DNA of 64,000 nucleotides from Anderseniella sp963700735 (GTDB lineage Bacteria > Pseudomonadota > Alphaproteobacteria > Rhizobiales > Aestuariivirgaceae). Where the stretch lies: NCBI GenBank assembly GCA_963700735.1, contig CAVOYR010000001.1:1-64000 (forward strand), read 5' to 3'. The position numbers and the translations under genes were made by a program. The notes beneath the pieces are model-generated. The model ran no database searches and had not been told where the DNA came from. It saw only the letters and a list, made by a program, of their open reading frames with translations. This document shows, in pieces, positions 7,951 through 16,308 of this stretch; position 1 is the stretch's first letter, and the number at the start of each line of letters is the position of its first letter.

Positions 7951-9843
7951 TTACTCGAAGTCCTCGTCAGGGTAGAGCTTGGCGAGATGCGCCACCCCAG
8001 CCTCTGTGACGATGATGCCCTCGTCCGACACCTCGACCAGCTCGTCGCGCTTGAGCAGGGCCAAGTGCTTGCTGACAGCGGCAGGCTGGATGCCCTGCGC
8101 CTCGGCCAATTGCTTCTGCATCTTGAACGGCTCGGAGGCGTCGCCGGTGGGGCCATAGTATGCCGCGTTGAGGGTGGCATCGGCCGGGCGTGGCTCAAGG
8201 TTCTCGCCATAGTCCCACACCAGTGTGCCGTCCTCGCCCTCGACGAGCTGGATGACCAGCGTGTCAGGCTTGGGCCAGTCGCCACGCACCTTGGTGAACG
8301 ACCACTTCATCCTCGCGCCCGTCCTGCTGACGCCGTCGTTGACCTCATCCAGCTTGATGCTGGTATCGATGGGGTCTTCAAGGCGAGATGCACCACGCTG
8401 GTCGCCACCCTTGCCGGCATGGTGTACAAGCACCACGGTGAATCCAAGGTGACGCAGACGCAGCAGCCACTGCAGGATATCATCAAGCGCCGAGTTGTCA
8501 TTCTCGTCACGGCCCCACCTCAGCGAAGACAGGTTGTCCATGATGATGACCTCGGGCTTGCGGTCTTGGCTTGCCAACTGCTGCAGCATCAACTCAATTC
8601 GCTCGCGATCCTCGGGCTTGCCGATGTTCAACTGCCGACTGTCCCTGTACAGCATTTCCGAGCTGAGCACGTCTAAGGTGTCGACATTCTTGGCGCCCAG
8701 CAGGATGAGCCTGGCCTTGATGGTCGCGGCAGGCATCTCGCCATCAATGAACAGTACACGGCGCGCCTTGGGCACTTCGTAGCAGAGGAAGTCCTTGCCC
8801 GTGGCAATGGCCAGACCCATAGACAGACCAACCCACGTCTTCCCCACGCCACGCTTGGCAAACAACAGGATGACGGCATTTGCTGCGACGAAGGGTACGA
8901 CGATCAGCTCGCGAGGGGGGATATCAAGTTCGCAGAATGCGCTAGCCGAGATCAGATAGTTGACCAGTGCACCGTTATATGGCTTGGCGTTGGCAATGAG
9001 TTCGTCAATGTCGACACCGTCAGGAGGGTCATCAGCAAGGTCCCAACCCTTGGGCAGAATGTCAGGCAGCTGAACGATCTTGACCGAGGCAGTGCCCACA
9101 CGCATGAGGCTACTTGCAACTGCCTCTGCTGCCTTCAGACCAGGCTCATCATTGTCGGGCCAGATCACAACGTTACGGCCACGCAGAGGCGACCAGTCCG
9201 TCTTATTCACGGCGTTGGCACCACCTTGCCACGTGGTCACGGTCGGACCGTCCAGCAACTTTTCAGCTGCATCAGCGGCCTTCTCGCCTTCCACTACAAT
9301 GATGGGATCATCTGCGTACCCAACAATGTAGTCGAGACCGTACAGAGGGCGAGAATCGCCAAACCCCTTGAGACGCCAAACGATTGCACTCGTACTGTCC
9401 TTCCACGGCGTCACCGGCAGGATGCGCTTCCCGTTCCTATCTTCGATACGCAGAACGTACCCAACCACATCCATGTTTGCCGTGGTGTAGACGTAATAGT
9501 CGGCGGGCCTCACGCCAAAGAGCTTTTGGAAATCTGGCTTAGGCTCGTGCTTGTCAACAAATGCGAGACGCTCGTATGCGTTGCTTTGGGTGGACGGCTT
9601 CGTAGGGTTGTCTTCGTCGCCATAGACTGCTCGCATGATATCTTCAAACGCACACCTAGCATGGCAGTAGACAAGCAAGCGACCATTGTCGCCTTTGTCC
9701 ACGGACAGGCTGTTGTTGCGATCATTGTGGGCAGGGCAAAGGGCTGTGAACCCTCCCGTGTCATTCCACTTTACGTTGTCGAGCCTGTCGGCCAGTCCAT
9801 CCATCGAGTAGCCCGAGAAGTCGACCTTGATTACACGTGACAT
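7951..9843 (-). CDS. Primase/helicase (zinc finger, Toprim, RecA-like ATPase)
   Basis: A 630-residue replication protein of the P4-like satellite type. In order it has a CHC2-like zinc region (CPAH near residue 37, then CHARC), a Toprim domain (IIVVEGEKAADA and IWPDNDEPG), a RecA/AAA_25 ATPase with Walker A KRGVGKTW and Walker B VIIMDNLSS, and a winged-helix C-terminus ending VTEAGVAHLAKLYPDEDFE. ATG 9843 is preceded by GAGGAG. Such proteins prime and unwind the excised element for autonomous replication. It lies downstream of the alpA-like gene in the same direction. The frame is intact. Confidence 0.85.
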   Translation of the reverse strand: MSRVIKVDFSGYSMDGLADRLDNVKWNDTGGFTALCPAHNDRNNSLSVDKGDNGRLLVYCHARCAFEDIMRAVYGDEDNPTKPSTQSNAYERLAFVDKHEPKPDFQKLFGVRPADYYVYTTANMDVVGYVLRIEDRNGKRILPVTPWKDSTSAIVWRLKGFGDSRPLYGLDYIVGYADDPIIVVEGEKAADAAEKLLDGPTVTTWQGGANAVNKTDWSPLRGRNVVIWPDNDEPGLKAAEAVASSLMRVGTASVKIVQLPDILPKGWDLADDPPDGVDIDELIANAKPYNGALVNYLISASAFCELDIPPRELIVVPFVAANAVILLFAKRGVGKTWVGLSMGLAIATGKDFLCYEVPKARRVLFIDGEMPAATIKARLILLGAKNVDTLDVLSSEMLYRDSRQLNIGKPEDRERIELMLQQLASQDRKPEVIIMDNLSSLRWGRDENDNSALDDILQWLLRLRHLGFTVVLVHHAGKGGDQRGASRLEDPIDTSIKLDEVNDGVSRTGARMKWSFTKVRGDWPKPDTLVIQLVEGEDGTLVWDYGENLEPRPADATLNAAYYGPTGDASEPFKMQKQLAEAQGIQPAAVSKHLALLKRDELVEVSDEGIIVTEAGVAHLAKLYPDEDFE

Positions 9844-9948
9844 TGTTAATCTCCTCAGAGAAAGGCGAGCGCCATCGTTCACCTGAGCGAGGTGTTGGTT
9901 CAGGCGCTCGAGTTAATGGGGAAAGTAGAGGGGCACGAGGCCCCTCAG

Positions 9949-10200
9949 TTAGTACTTGTGGGGATCTTCGTAGTGGTCTGTGGCACGCTTATCCTTGAGT
10001 GCTTCAATCCATTGCAGGACTTCGTCCTTCAGCCAGCCGACCTTGCTTGCCGACAGGCGAATACGCCGAGGGAACAGCCCATGCTTTTCCAGCCGAAGGG
10101 CTGTGTTCGGCGTGAACGGCAGGCCGAGGTCAAGCAGATCCCGATAATTCAAAATGATCGTGTTTTCGCCAGGCAGCTGCCTGGGAAGAGGCTTTGTCAT
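9949..10200 (-). CDS. AlpA-like excision/transcription regulator
   Basis: An 83-residue protein with the AlpA-type layout: a short N-terminal segment, a MerR-like helix-turn-helix (YRDLLDLGLPFTPNTALRLE) and the conserved tail RRIRLSASKVGWLKDEVLQWI. AlpA proteins activate integrase expression or act as excisionases in P4-like elements. It sits between the integrase region and the primase on the same strand, which is typical. Confidence 0.8.
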   Translation of the reverse strand: MTKPLPRQLPGENTIILNYRDLLDLGLPFTPNTALRLEKHGLFPRRIRLSASKVGWLKDEVLQWIEALKDKRATDHYEDPHKY

Positions 10201-10313
10201 TTCTGGGTTTCCTTCTCATATTGCTGAAAAGGAGCGCGCTCCAGTAATGAGGATGAAACACATGACGACGATGGAAATCCACTTTGGCACATGGCTGAGA
10301 AAGGGCAAAATTC

Positions 10314-11144
10314 TTAGAGAGCGCCGTACAGATGTTGCGTGGGGTCACGCCCAGCGTTCAGGTTTGCATTCCAATTGCGAACAAAGGATTGAGTTGCGGC
10401 CTCGAAGCTGACCTTGGCTGCTTTCGTCTTACCCCACTTGAAGGGCGGGTGGAGTAGGTCGACCATCCCGGTGAACTTGGTAAATTCCCTTTGACCCTCA
10501 CTATAGCTCCGTGTGGGCCGGAAGCTGGGATCCATCCCCCTACACAGTTTGTGGACCTGTGCCACATAGAAATACTTGAGGTCGCTGAGAGGGTCTTTGC
10601 CTCGCTCGCTGAGCCGAGAATAAAAGCGCTGCTGCTCCTCCGCTTCACAAACCAGACATTCAAGTACGTTCTTCGTGGCCTCTTGAGCTTCGTAGCTCAG
10701 TTTTGAACGAGGCATTAGAAACGCCCGTTTGATCTCTGTATTTTCGAGCCCCTTCAATAACCGTGTGGCCGGACCAATAATGTTGGCTTGGAGCAAACGT
10801 TGGTGCTCCTTGGCCGTATGCCTGAGTTCGGCAAAAACGCAAAACCCAACCTTCAGCGCAAGTTGATCTGTACACTTCAGGATTCTCGGGATCGGGCCAA
10901 ATGTCGGACGGTAGTGCGAGAATTGATCGAACTTCTCAGTGATGGCTACTTTCGAATACGCGTGACCATCATAAGTAGCCCAAAGAAAATCATTCAATGC
11001 ATCAGGATAGTGCTCAGCCGGGAGCCGCCTTACAAATTCTTCGCATTCACGATCGACCTTGATAGTCTCGCGTTGAATGCGGGCTAATTCGCAATCGATG
11101 ACCCCAGCGTTGCCGTCGTCAGTTTCTCGATCGTCTTTGCCCAT
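10314..11144 (-). CDS. Hypothetical protein between integrase and AlpA
   Basis: A 276-residue, predominantly helical and charged soluble protein with no signal peptide, membrane segment or motif I recognise. Its ATG at 11144 lies inside the integrase 3' end (61-base overlap), so translation may really start later, but no better downstream ATG is visible before the middle of the protein. The position within the mobility module suggests an accessory function of the element, but nothing in the sequence shows it. Confidence 0.6.
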   Translation of the reverse strand: MGKDDRETDDGNAGVIDCELARIQRETIKVDRECEEFVRRLPAEHYPDALNDFLWATYDGHAYSKVAITEKFDQFSHYRPTFGPIPRILKCTDQLALKVGFCVFAELRHTAKEHQRLLQANIIGPATRLLKGLENTEIKRAFLMPRSKLSYEAQEATKNVLECLVCEAEEQQRFYSRLSERGKDPLSDLKYFYVAQVHKLCRGMDPSFRPTRSYSEGQREFTKFTGMVDLLHPPFKWGKTKAAKVSFEAATQSFVRNWNANLNAGRDPTQHLYGAL

Positions 11145-12256
11145 TGCTCCAATGCCTCGCGCTTCTCATCCAGATAGGCATGCCGGTTGTAGATGGCAGC
11201 CACGCCAGAAACGATACCGGTGCGGTGGTTAAGAACAGCTTCAATGATGTGAGGGGCGACGCCGAGCATGGCCATGTTGGTGGCGACGGTGCGCCTGATG
11301 TCATGGAAGCGCCAATCCTCAGCGTCGGTGCCAACGGCCACATCGAGACGCTGCTTGAGCCTGCCAAAGCCAGAGATGGGCGTCTTGCCATTGGTGGTGA
11401 ACACGAGGTCTGAATTCAGGAAGCGCGGCATCGACTTCAAGATGTCCACCGCCAACGGTGCCAGAGGAACTGTGTGCGTTGTGGCGTTCTTGGCGCGCTT
11501 GGCTGGGATGGTCCACGTGGCATTGGTGAAGTCGATCTCCGACCACCTCATGCCTGACACCTCCCCACGGCGCTGGCCAGTCAGCATCAGCATGTGGATG
11601 AAATGCGCGAAGGGATAGCCCTCGGCCTCAGCAGCCTGCCAGCAGGCGCGCAGCTCATCATGAGTCAACACGCGCTCGCGTGGCACCTCCTTCGATGGAG
11701 GCTTCAGACCGGCCACAGGCGACACTTCGATAATGCCACGGTCAACACACCACGACATAAGCTTCTTGATCGCAGCCAGCGCCCGGTTCGCCCGTATCGA
11801 CGCACCACTAGCGACGATACCGTCGAGCTCCTTCACAACATCAGCGCGCTTGATCTGGTCGATGGGCAGATCATTCAGCTTCGCGAACTTCGTGAAAATA
11901 CGCTCAGTGCCCTTCGCATCACGATTGCGAGGTTTGGCATGCAGTGCAATGAACTGGGGAATGACTTCACCCAACGTGGGCGTTGAGGCGTCTTCAGACT
12001 CGTATACGCCTAGCTGCACATCACGCAGGATCTGGCGCGCTTTCTCTCGCGCGTCAGCCAACGACACGATGGGGTAGTCACCAATCTTCATGCGCCGCAT
12101 GCGGCCTTGCACACGCGTAGCAAGGTAGAACACCTTCTTGTCTGACGACGACACGCGCACATGAAACCCTGGCAACAGCTGGTCACGCACCTCGTAGCGC
12201 TTACCTGTGGCAGCTGGCAGGGCGTCGATCGACTTGGTTGTGAGCTTCTTCTGCAT
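11084..12256 (-). CDS. P4-type tyrosine integrase
   Basis: A 390-residue site-specific recombinase. The N-terminus (KLTTKSIDALPAATGKRYEV) is the DUF4102 arm-binding domain of P4-like integrases. A core-binding SAM-like domain and the catalytic domain follow, with R in LTGQRRGEVSGMRW, H-x-x-R in FHDIRRT, the H of LNHRTG and the tyrosine in AIYNRHAY. It would insert and excise the element at the tRNA-Phe 3' end. It lies in the middle of the island rather than beside an att site, which is unusual for this class and suggests a composite element or rearrangement. Confidence 0.9.
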   Translation of the reverse strand: MQKKLTTKSIDALPAATGKRYEVRDQLLPGFHVRVSSSDKKVFYLATRVQGRMRRMKIGDYPIVSLADAREKARQILRDVQLGVYESEDASTPTLGEVIPQFIALHAKPRNRDAKGTERIFTKFAKLNDLPIDQIKRADVVKELDGIVASGASIRANRALAAIKKLMSWCVDRGIIEVSPVAGLKPPSKEVPRERVLTHDELRACWQAAEAEGYPFAHFIHMLMLTGQRRGEVSGMRWSEIDFTNATWTIPAKRAKNATTHTVPLAPLAVDILKSMPRFLNSDLVFTTNGKTPISGFGRLKQRLDVAVGTDAEDWRFHDIRRTVATNMAMLGVAPHIIEAVLNHRTGIVSGVAAIYNRHAYLDEKREALEQWAKTIEKLTTATLGSSIAN

Positions 12257-12409
12257 GGCCCAATTTTATGGGCTGCAGGGTCTGCGTGTCAGGGTTCCAT
12301 TTGGGGCAGGATGGAGGGAGTACCATCCATAGTCTAATCATTGAAATTCCAGATCATTGTAAGCTCCTGAACCTTCATCGAATGGGAGTATGGACCGACG
12401 AAGCAATTT

Positions 12410-12646
12410 ATGCGAGAATTAGAAGAATGCAGAAGGGAGCGCGGTATGCAGCACAAGATGCTAATTCGATCGTTGCTTAGTAATTTGGGTCATGAAGCCC
12501 CAAGTGAAGAGGAATTAAATGCAGCTTTGAAAGTCGCATTCGCCGACTTAAAGCAATCTGCGGGAATTGATCCAGATAAAGTAAAATTCAAACTTTCCCT
12601 AGCTCCAGTGGAAACGGAATGGGTTAAGCAAACGTTTGAAGATTGA
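12410..12646 (+). CDS. Small helical partner of the nucleotidyltransferase
   Basis: A 78-residue charged protein starting MRELEECRRERGMQHK, all-helical by composition. Its stop overlaps the start of the nucleotidyltransferase gene as ATGA, so the two are translationally coupled. The arrangement resembles two-gene toxin-antitoxin modules in which one partner is a minimal nucleotidyltransferase, but the family is not recognised. It is divergent from the integrase gene, with about 150 bases between them. Confidence 0.6.
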   Translation: MRELEECRRERGMQHKMLIRSLLSNLGHEAPSEEELNAALKVAFADLKQSAGIDPDKVKFKLSLAPVETEWVKQTFED

Positions 12647-13548
12647 GACTTTTGGAGATACGCCATACAGATCTCGTCGAAATTGTATCGACTGAGTTTC
12701 CAAATTTTCAAGCAATTATATTAGCAGGTAGTTCTGTATCTCGATCTTCGCCGCTCGTAAAAGACGTTGACCTAGTCGTCTTAAGTCCGGATATTGAAAT
12801 AGCAGAAGTGATTGAGAGGACTTTTACTCTCAATATCTTTCCAGTTGAGGTGGTCGCATACAATAGCTATCGATTTCTTGCAATAGCTCAGAATCCTAAT
12901 TTGGTATTTTATCATATTCGGGAAATTAGAAAGCTGATATTTGGTAAGATTTTGGCAGATAGCGGCATAGGCGAGGCAAGCCAAAACGCTCTATTGAGTG
13001 CCAAAATTAGTCGTGAACCTCTTCGGCAGTTAGCTAATCACGCTCGGAATTACCGAGCCTCCATTTCTGATCACTTAATTTACAATCTAGATTTCTTTTA
13101 TGCTGTCGAAAGTTTGGTTCATGCGCTCATCAATTCGCGCATTGATATTCGCTTCAGTAAACATAAGTATTTAATGGATGATGCAAAGCTTCTAAAATCG
13201 CCTCACCTAGCCAACCTCCTAGAGAGCATTGCGGATCCCCTTGTGCAATCTTCTTTTTGGCCTGACGTACTATATGATGCTCTAGATCGTTTAGGCTCAC
13301 ACTTGGACTGCGCAATGCCCGTTGGTCCATTCAACGATGCGAAGCTGCTACTTATGTCTGGCCGAGAATTAGAGGCTACATTGCCGTTTCGATACGCGAT
13401 GCTCGCATTCAAAAAATCTCACCCTAATCATGCGATCTGTGAACTTGCCGACCCAAGTTTTTTGATCGGCACCGTTGCACAAGAACGGGTGCTACAATAT
13501 TTTGATGCATGCCTTCTCGAGGCAACTCTAAATTGCACAACTGAATGA
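12643..13548 (+). CDS. Nucleotidyltransferase-fold protein
   Basis: A 301-residue protein whose first 50 residues carry the pol-beta/NTase signature: G29-S30 of AGSSVSRSS followed by DVDLVVLS with D41 and D43 as metal ligands. The rest is helical, with a stretch FFYAVESLVHALI that resembles the C-terminal helical half of kanamycin-type nucleotidyltransferases. It should transfer a nucleotide to a small molecule, protein or RNA; the substrate cannot be told. The pair with 12410-12646 is compatible with a toxin-antitoxin or defence module. It converges with the OMP-decarboxylase gene at 13581. Confidence 0.65.
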   Translation: MRLLEIRHTDLVEIVSTEFPNFQAIILAGSSVSRSSPLVKDVDLVVLSPDIEIAEVIERTFTLNIFPVEVVAYNSYRFLAIAQNPNLVFYHIREIRKLIFGKILADSGIGEASQNALLSAKISREPLRQLANHARNYRASISDHLIYNLDFFYAVESLVHALINSRIDIRFSKHKYLMDDAKLLKSPHLANLLESIADPLVQSSFWPDVLYDALDRLGSHLDCAMPVGPFNDAKLLLMSGRELEATLPFRYAMLAFKKSHPNHAICELADPSFLIGTVAQERVLQYFDACLLEATLNCTTE

Positions 13549-13580
13549 ATTATTCCAACTTTTTGATTTCGATCAGATTA

Positions 13581-14492
13581 CTAGCGCCTCGATATGCAAT
13601 CCTCAAACTCTCTAATACTGATAAGAAGAGCCTGTTCAACAGCATTTCTCCACTCCGAAAACGTTACATCAACATCTACCCTTGGAAATATGATAGATCT
13701 TGAGGAGTTAACTATTCCACCTTGAAAGCTACCATCTTTAACGGTGAAAGAACTAGACGCGAGTTCTGCGCTCCCTCCTTGAGCACCATATCCCGGCACT
13801 AGGAACAGTGCGCGAGGAACACGTTCTCTGATCTTGCGCGCCTCGTCTGCATGCGATGCTCCCACTACGAAACCGAGTGATGACCAACCGGTTCGTTCGC
13901 CAGCTAGTTCTTCGACTTCATTACGAAGGGAATCTGCAACTCGCTCGTAGATCGTCTCACTGCCGACCCTCAGATCCTGATAATCGCTGGAGCTCTTGTT
14001 ACTAGTCTTACATAGCACAAACACGCCTTTTCCATGCAGTCTCGCACAATCGAGAAATGGGTCAATTCCGTCTAGTCCCAGGTACGGGTTAATTGTAATT
14101 GCATCAACTTCGCAAGCTGCGCCGGGCACCAAAAATGCATCAGCATAAGCTTTAGCTGTACTGCCAATGTCATTCCTCTTCGCATCAAGAATGATCTTGA
14201 GCCCGACACTACCGGCCAAACCGACAACCCTTTCTAAGGTGGCGATACCGTCAGAGCCTACTGCTTCAAAGAAAGCGGATTGTGGCTTTACTACAGCGAC
14301 TTTATCACGAACGATTTCAATGACTTCAGAAAGAAAATTTTCGATGATCCTTGCCTTGTCAGAAAAAGCATGGCTTTCGGTGCTCCCACGAAAAAGCTTT
14401 GGCATAAGATCAAAGTGAGGATCCAAACCAACACAAAGCGGATTACCTTTTGCATGGATGGCCGAAGTTAGTTCATCAGCAAAATGTTTCAT
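13581..14492 (-). CDS. Orotidine-5'-phosphate decarboxylase homologue, long (type 2) form
   Basis: A 303-residue TIM-barrel protein of the longer OMP-decarboxylase subfamily. It has the VGLDPHFDLMP start, the catalytic D-x-K-x-x-D as DAKRND (residues 103-108), and the phosphate-binding LVPGYGAQGGS. OMP decarboxylase makes UMP from OMP in pyrimidine synthesis. ATG 14492 is chosen over an upstream in-frame ATG because GAGGGG lies seven bases upstream. It is the last gene of a minus-strand cluster that also holds a second, short-form homologue. A free-living host should already have its own pyrF, so a specialised role is likely. The cluster includes no orotate phosphoribosyltransferase. Confidence 0.8.
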   Translation of the reverse strand: MKHFADELTSAIHAKGNPLCVGLDPHFDLMPKLFRGSTESHAFSDKARIIENFLSEVIEIVRDKVAVVKPQSAFFEAVGSDGIATLERVVGLAGSVGLKIILDAKRNDIGSTAKAYADAFLVPGAACEVDAITINPYLGLDGIDPFLDCARLHGKGVFVLCKTSNKSSSDYQDLRVGSETIYERVADSLRNEVEELAGERTGWSSLGFVVGASHADEARKIRERVPRALFLVPGYGAQGGSAELASSSFTVKDGSFQGGIVNSSRSIIFPRVDVDVTFSEWRNAVEQALLISIREFEDCISRR

Positions 14493-14672
14493 TTGGTTGC
14501 CCCTCTGATAATTCTGACGGCGCACTGCTTAAGGATGCGAAGACGTCTCATGGATAACAGCTACTGATCATTAATGCCAAATGCCAGTGCATCTTTAGCA
14601 CTGTTGCACAACGAATGTACCCGAACGCCATCCCGAGCAGGTGGATTGCGGTCACGAACCAACAGCGCAATT
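14493..14672. other. Gap within the nucleotide operon
   Basis: There are 180 bases between the cupin-like gene and the type-2 decarboxylase gene. No coding sequence is evident. The decarboxylase has its own ribosome binding site and may also have its own promoter here, although none is recognised. Confidence 0.4.
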
Positions 14673-15377
14673 TCACTGCTCCAGAATGCCCCTTAGCAGA
14701 AACACCACTTCCGATAATTCGAGAAATTCTCGCCGCTTCATGATGAAATTCGATCCTCCCAAGACTACTGACGTCTTACTCCGATCGGGGCCTGTGATAA
14801 CTAACGTTGCGCTCAAGCACCCCGCCGGCTTCTTCACCTGATGAAGAGTGGCAGCGTCCAAATAATGGGAGCCATTCTTTGAGATCGCATAGTATGCGAA
14901 CTCCTCTAGCCAAATGTCGCGATGCGGTTCTGAAGTTTTGAGACCATCCACCTCGTCCGATAGAGTGAAAGCGCAGCTTCTGACGCCCGCCTCGGAGATG
15001 GATTCTTTGTAACAGATCCCCTCAAGCTCTCCCAATATTACAAACGAAGATAAATTCCATCTATGGGCGTGGATGCGAGAATCAATGAACTCTTCTGCAG
15101 GATATATGTGCAATCTTAGCTTACAATCGTAGGCTAATTTCTTGAGAAAGATTTTTACAAATCCATTCTCATGCTTGAATGATTTCCCAATTTGAATACC
15201 CTTTGATAGAAAGGGTATTGCCGATTCAACAAACATATGAAAAGAACGCTCTGAGTGAAGAAAATATTTTAATATGTCGACACAAATCAAATGTTCAGAG
15301 AGTTCCAAAAACGTGATTCGACGAAGATCGTGTGATAACTTTATCAAGTTCATCGCAAATATTAGAAAACAAATCAC
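14673..15377 (-). CDS. Cupin-like protein of the nucleotide operon
   Basis: A 234-residue protein whose centre reads like a metal-binding cupin: IHAHRWNLSSFVILGEL supplies an H-x-H, and a later histidine in AATLHQVKKPAG would complete the site. The N-terminal third is helical. The start overlaps the stop of the short OMP-decarboxylase gene (ATGA), so the products are made together. Cupins of this shape are often dioxygenases, isomerases or small-molecule-binding proteins; the exact reaction cannot be inferred. An internal ATG at 15353 is an alternative start. Confidence 0.55.
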   Translation of the reverse strand: MICFLIFAMNLIKLSHDLRRITFLELSEHLICVDILKYFLHSERSFHMFVESAIPFLSKGIQIGKSFKHENGFVKIFLKKLAYDCKLRLHIYPAEEFIDSRIHAHRWNLSSFVILGELEGICYKESISEAGVRSCAFTLSDEVDGLKTSEPHRDIWLEEFAYYAISKNGSHYLDAATLHQVKKPAGCLSATLVITGPDRSKTSVVLGGSNFIMKRREFLELSEVVFLLRGILEQ

Positions 15378-16024
15378 TCATTTAACAACCTGATAACCTC
15401 TTCTTCTGGGCGATCACTTTCGTATATTCTACGACCCACAATCACTGCGGACGCTCCCGCCGAGAAAGCAGAAGCAGGAACTCCGCCCTGTGTACCCACG
15501 CCGCAACAAACTACTAAGGAATTTTTGCCCACAACTTCACGTACCATTCTAATTCGATCTGGACGGTTCCCGGGGGCTTGAAAGGCCCTTGCACCGAGCG
15601 AATAGGTAAGTTGGACGATCTTCATCGATATAGCATCATTGAATACCTCACTTCCTGGACTAGTTAGTTCGGTTTGGATTACAACCGCCATGTCCCCAGC
15701 AGCATCCAGACACTCCAAAACCCCATCAGGTCCAATAAAACCGTGAACACTTACAGCAGCTGCGCCAGCGTTTCGAGCCCACTTTACAATTCTCTTGTTC
15801 GTATGTGGAACATCTGCGATTTTTGTATCGAAAAAAACCGGCTTTTTAGATTTTTTACAGAATTTTCTTATTTCTTTTTCGCTATGACGAAATAAAACAT
15901 GGTTCGGCAATTTTACAGCTGAAATTCTTGGCTCAATTAACTTTATTATATATAAATTTTCATCTAGTGTTTTTAGATCAGCTGCAAAAATAAGTCCATC
16001 ATTAATCTTCTTAAAAGCATTCAT
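15374..16024 (-). CDS. Orotidine-5'-phosphate decarboxylase/HUMPS-type homologue, short form
   Basis: A 216-residue TIM barrel of the short OMPDC type. The active-site D-x-K-x-x-D is present as DTKIAD (residues 66-71), and the phosphate loop as VGTQGG plus VGRRIY near the C-terminus. ATG 16024 is chosen because it overlaps the upstream stop (ATGA); an in-frame upstream ATG would run into the preceding gene. It differs strongly from the long-form homologue at 13581-14492, so the two are not a recent duplication. It may decarboxylate OMP or a related 6-carboxy nucleotide, or use the barrel for another reaction. Confidence 0.75.
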   Translation of the reverse strand: MNAFKKINDGLIFAADLKTLDENLYIIKLIEPRISAVKLPNHVLFRHSEKEIRKFCKKSKKPVFFDTKIADVPHTNKRIVKWARNAGAAAVSVHGFIGPDGVLECLDAAGDMAVVIQTELTSPGSEVFNDAISMKIVQLTYSLGARAFQAPGNRPDRIRMVREVVGKNSLVVCCGVGTQGGVPASAFSAGASAVIVGRRIYESDRPEEEVIRLLNE

Positions 16025-16308
16025 GGAAGCCTCATCTCTGATGTCGGTTGGCTCAATTCCCACAATATTTTATCTACATCTACAACATTTGTGACCGTGA
16101 ATCTACCACTCTCACGCAAGGTTAGAATCATTTTGTGTTTGCGCTGGATGACAAGGACTTCATCTGAAAACAATCGACTTGCCTCCAGCCACAGCCATGT
16201 CTTCCAGTATCCTGGCTCTTCAAAGTGTATCCGCCCGTGAAGAATAAAAAGACCCCCAGCCTCTTCACCGCATAGACGCCATCTAGAGGGTTCCACCGAG
16301 CGGATCAT
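16021..16308 (-). CDS. Hypothetical protein between kinase and decarboxylase
   Basis: A 95-residue protein, beta-rich and aromatic (GLFILHGRIHFEEPGYWKTW), with no signal peptide or recognised motif. It overlaps the genes on both sides by four bases (ATGA at each junction), so it is an integral member of the operon. It could be a small binding or assembly subunit, but no function is evident. Confidence 0.65.
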   Translation of the reverse strand: MIRSVEPSRWRLCGEEAGGLFILHGRIHFEEPGYWKTWLWLEASRLFSDEVLVIQRKHKMILTLRESGRFTVTNVVDVDKILWELSQPTSEMRLP

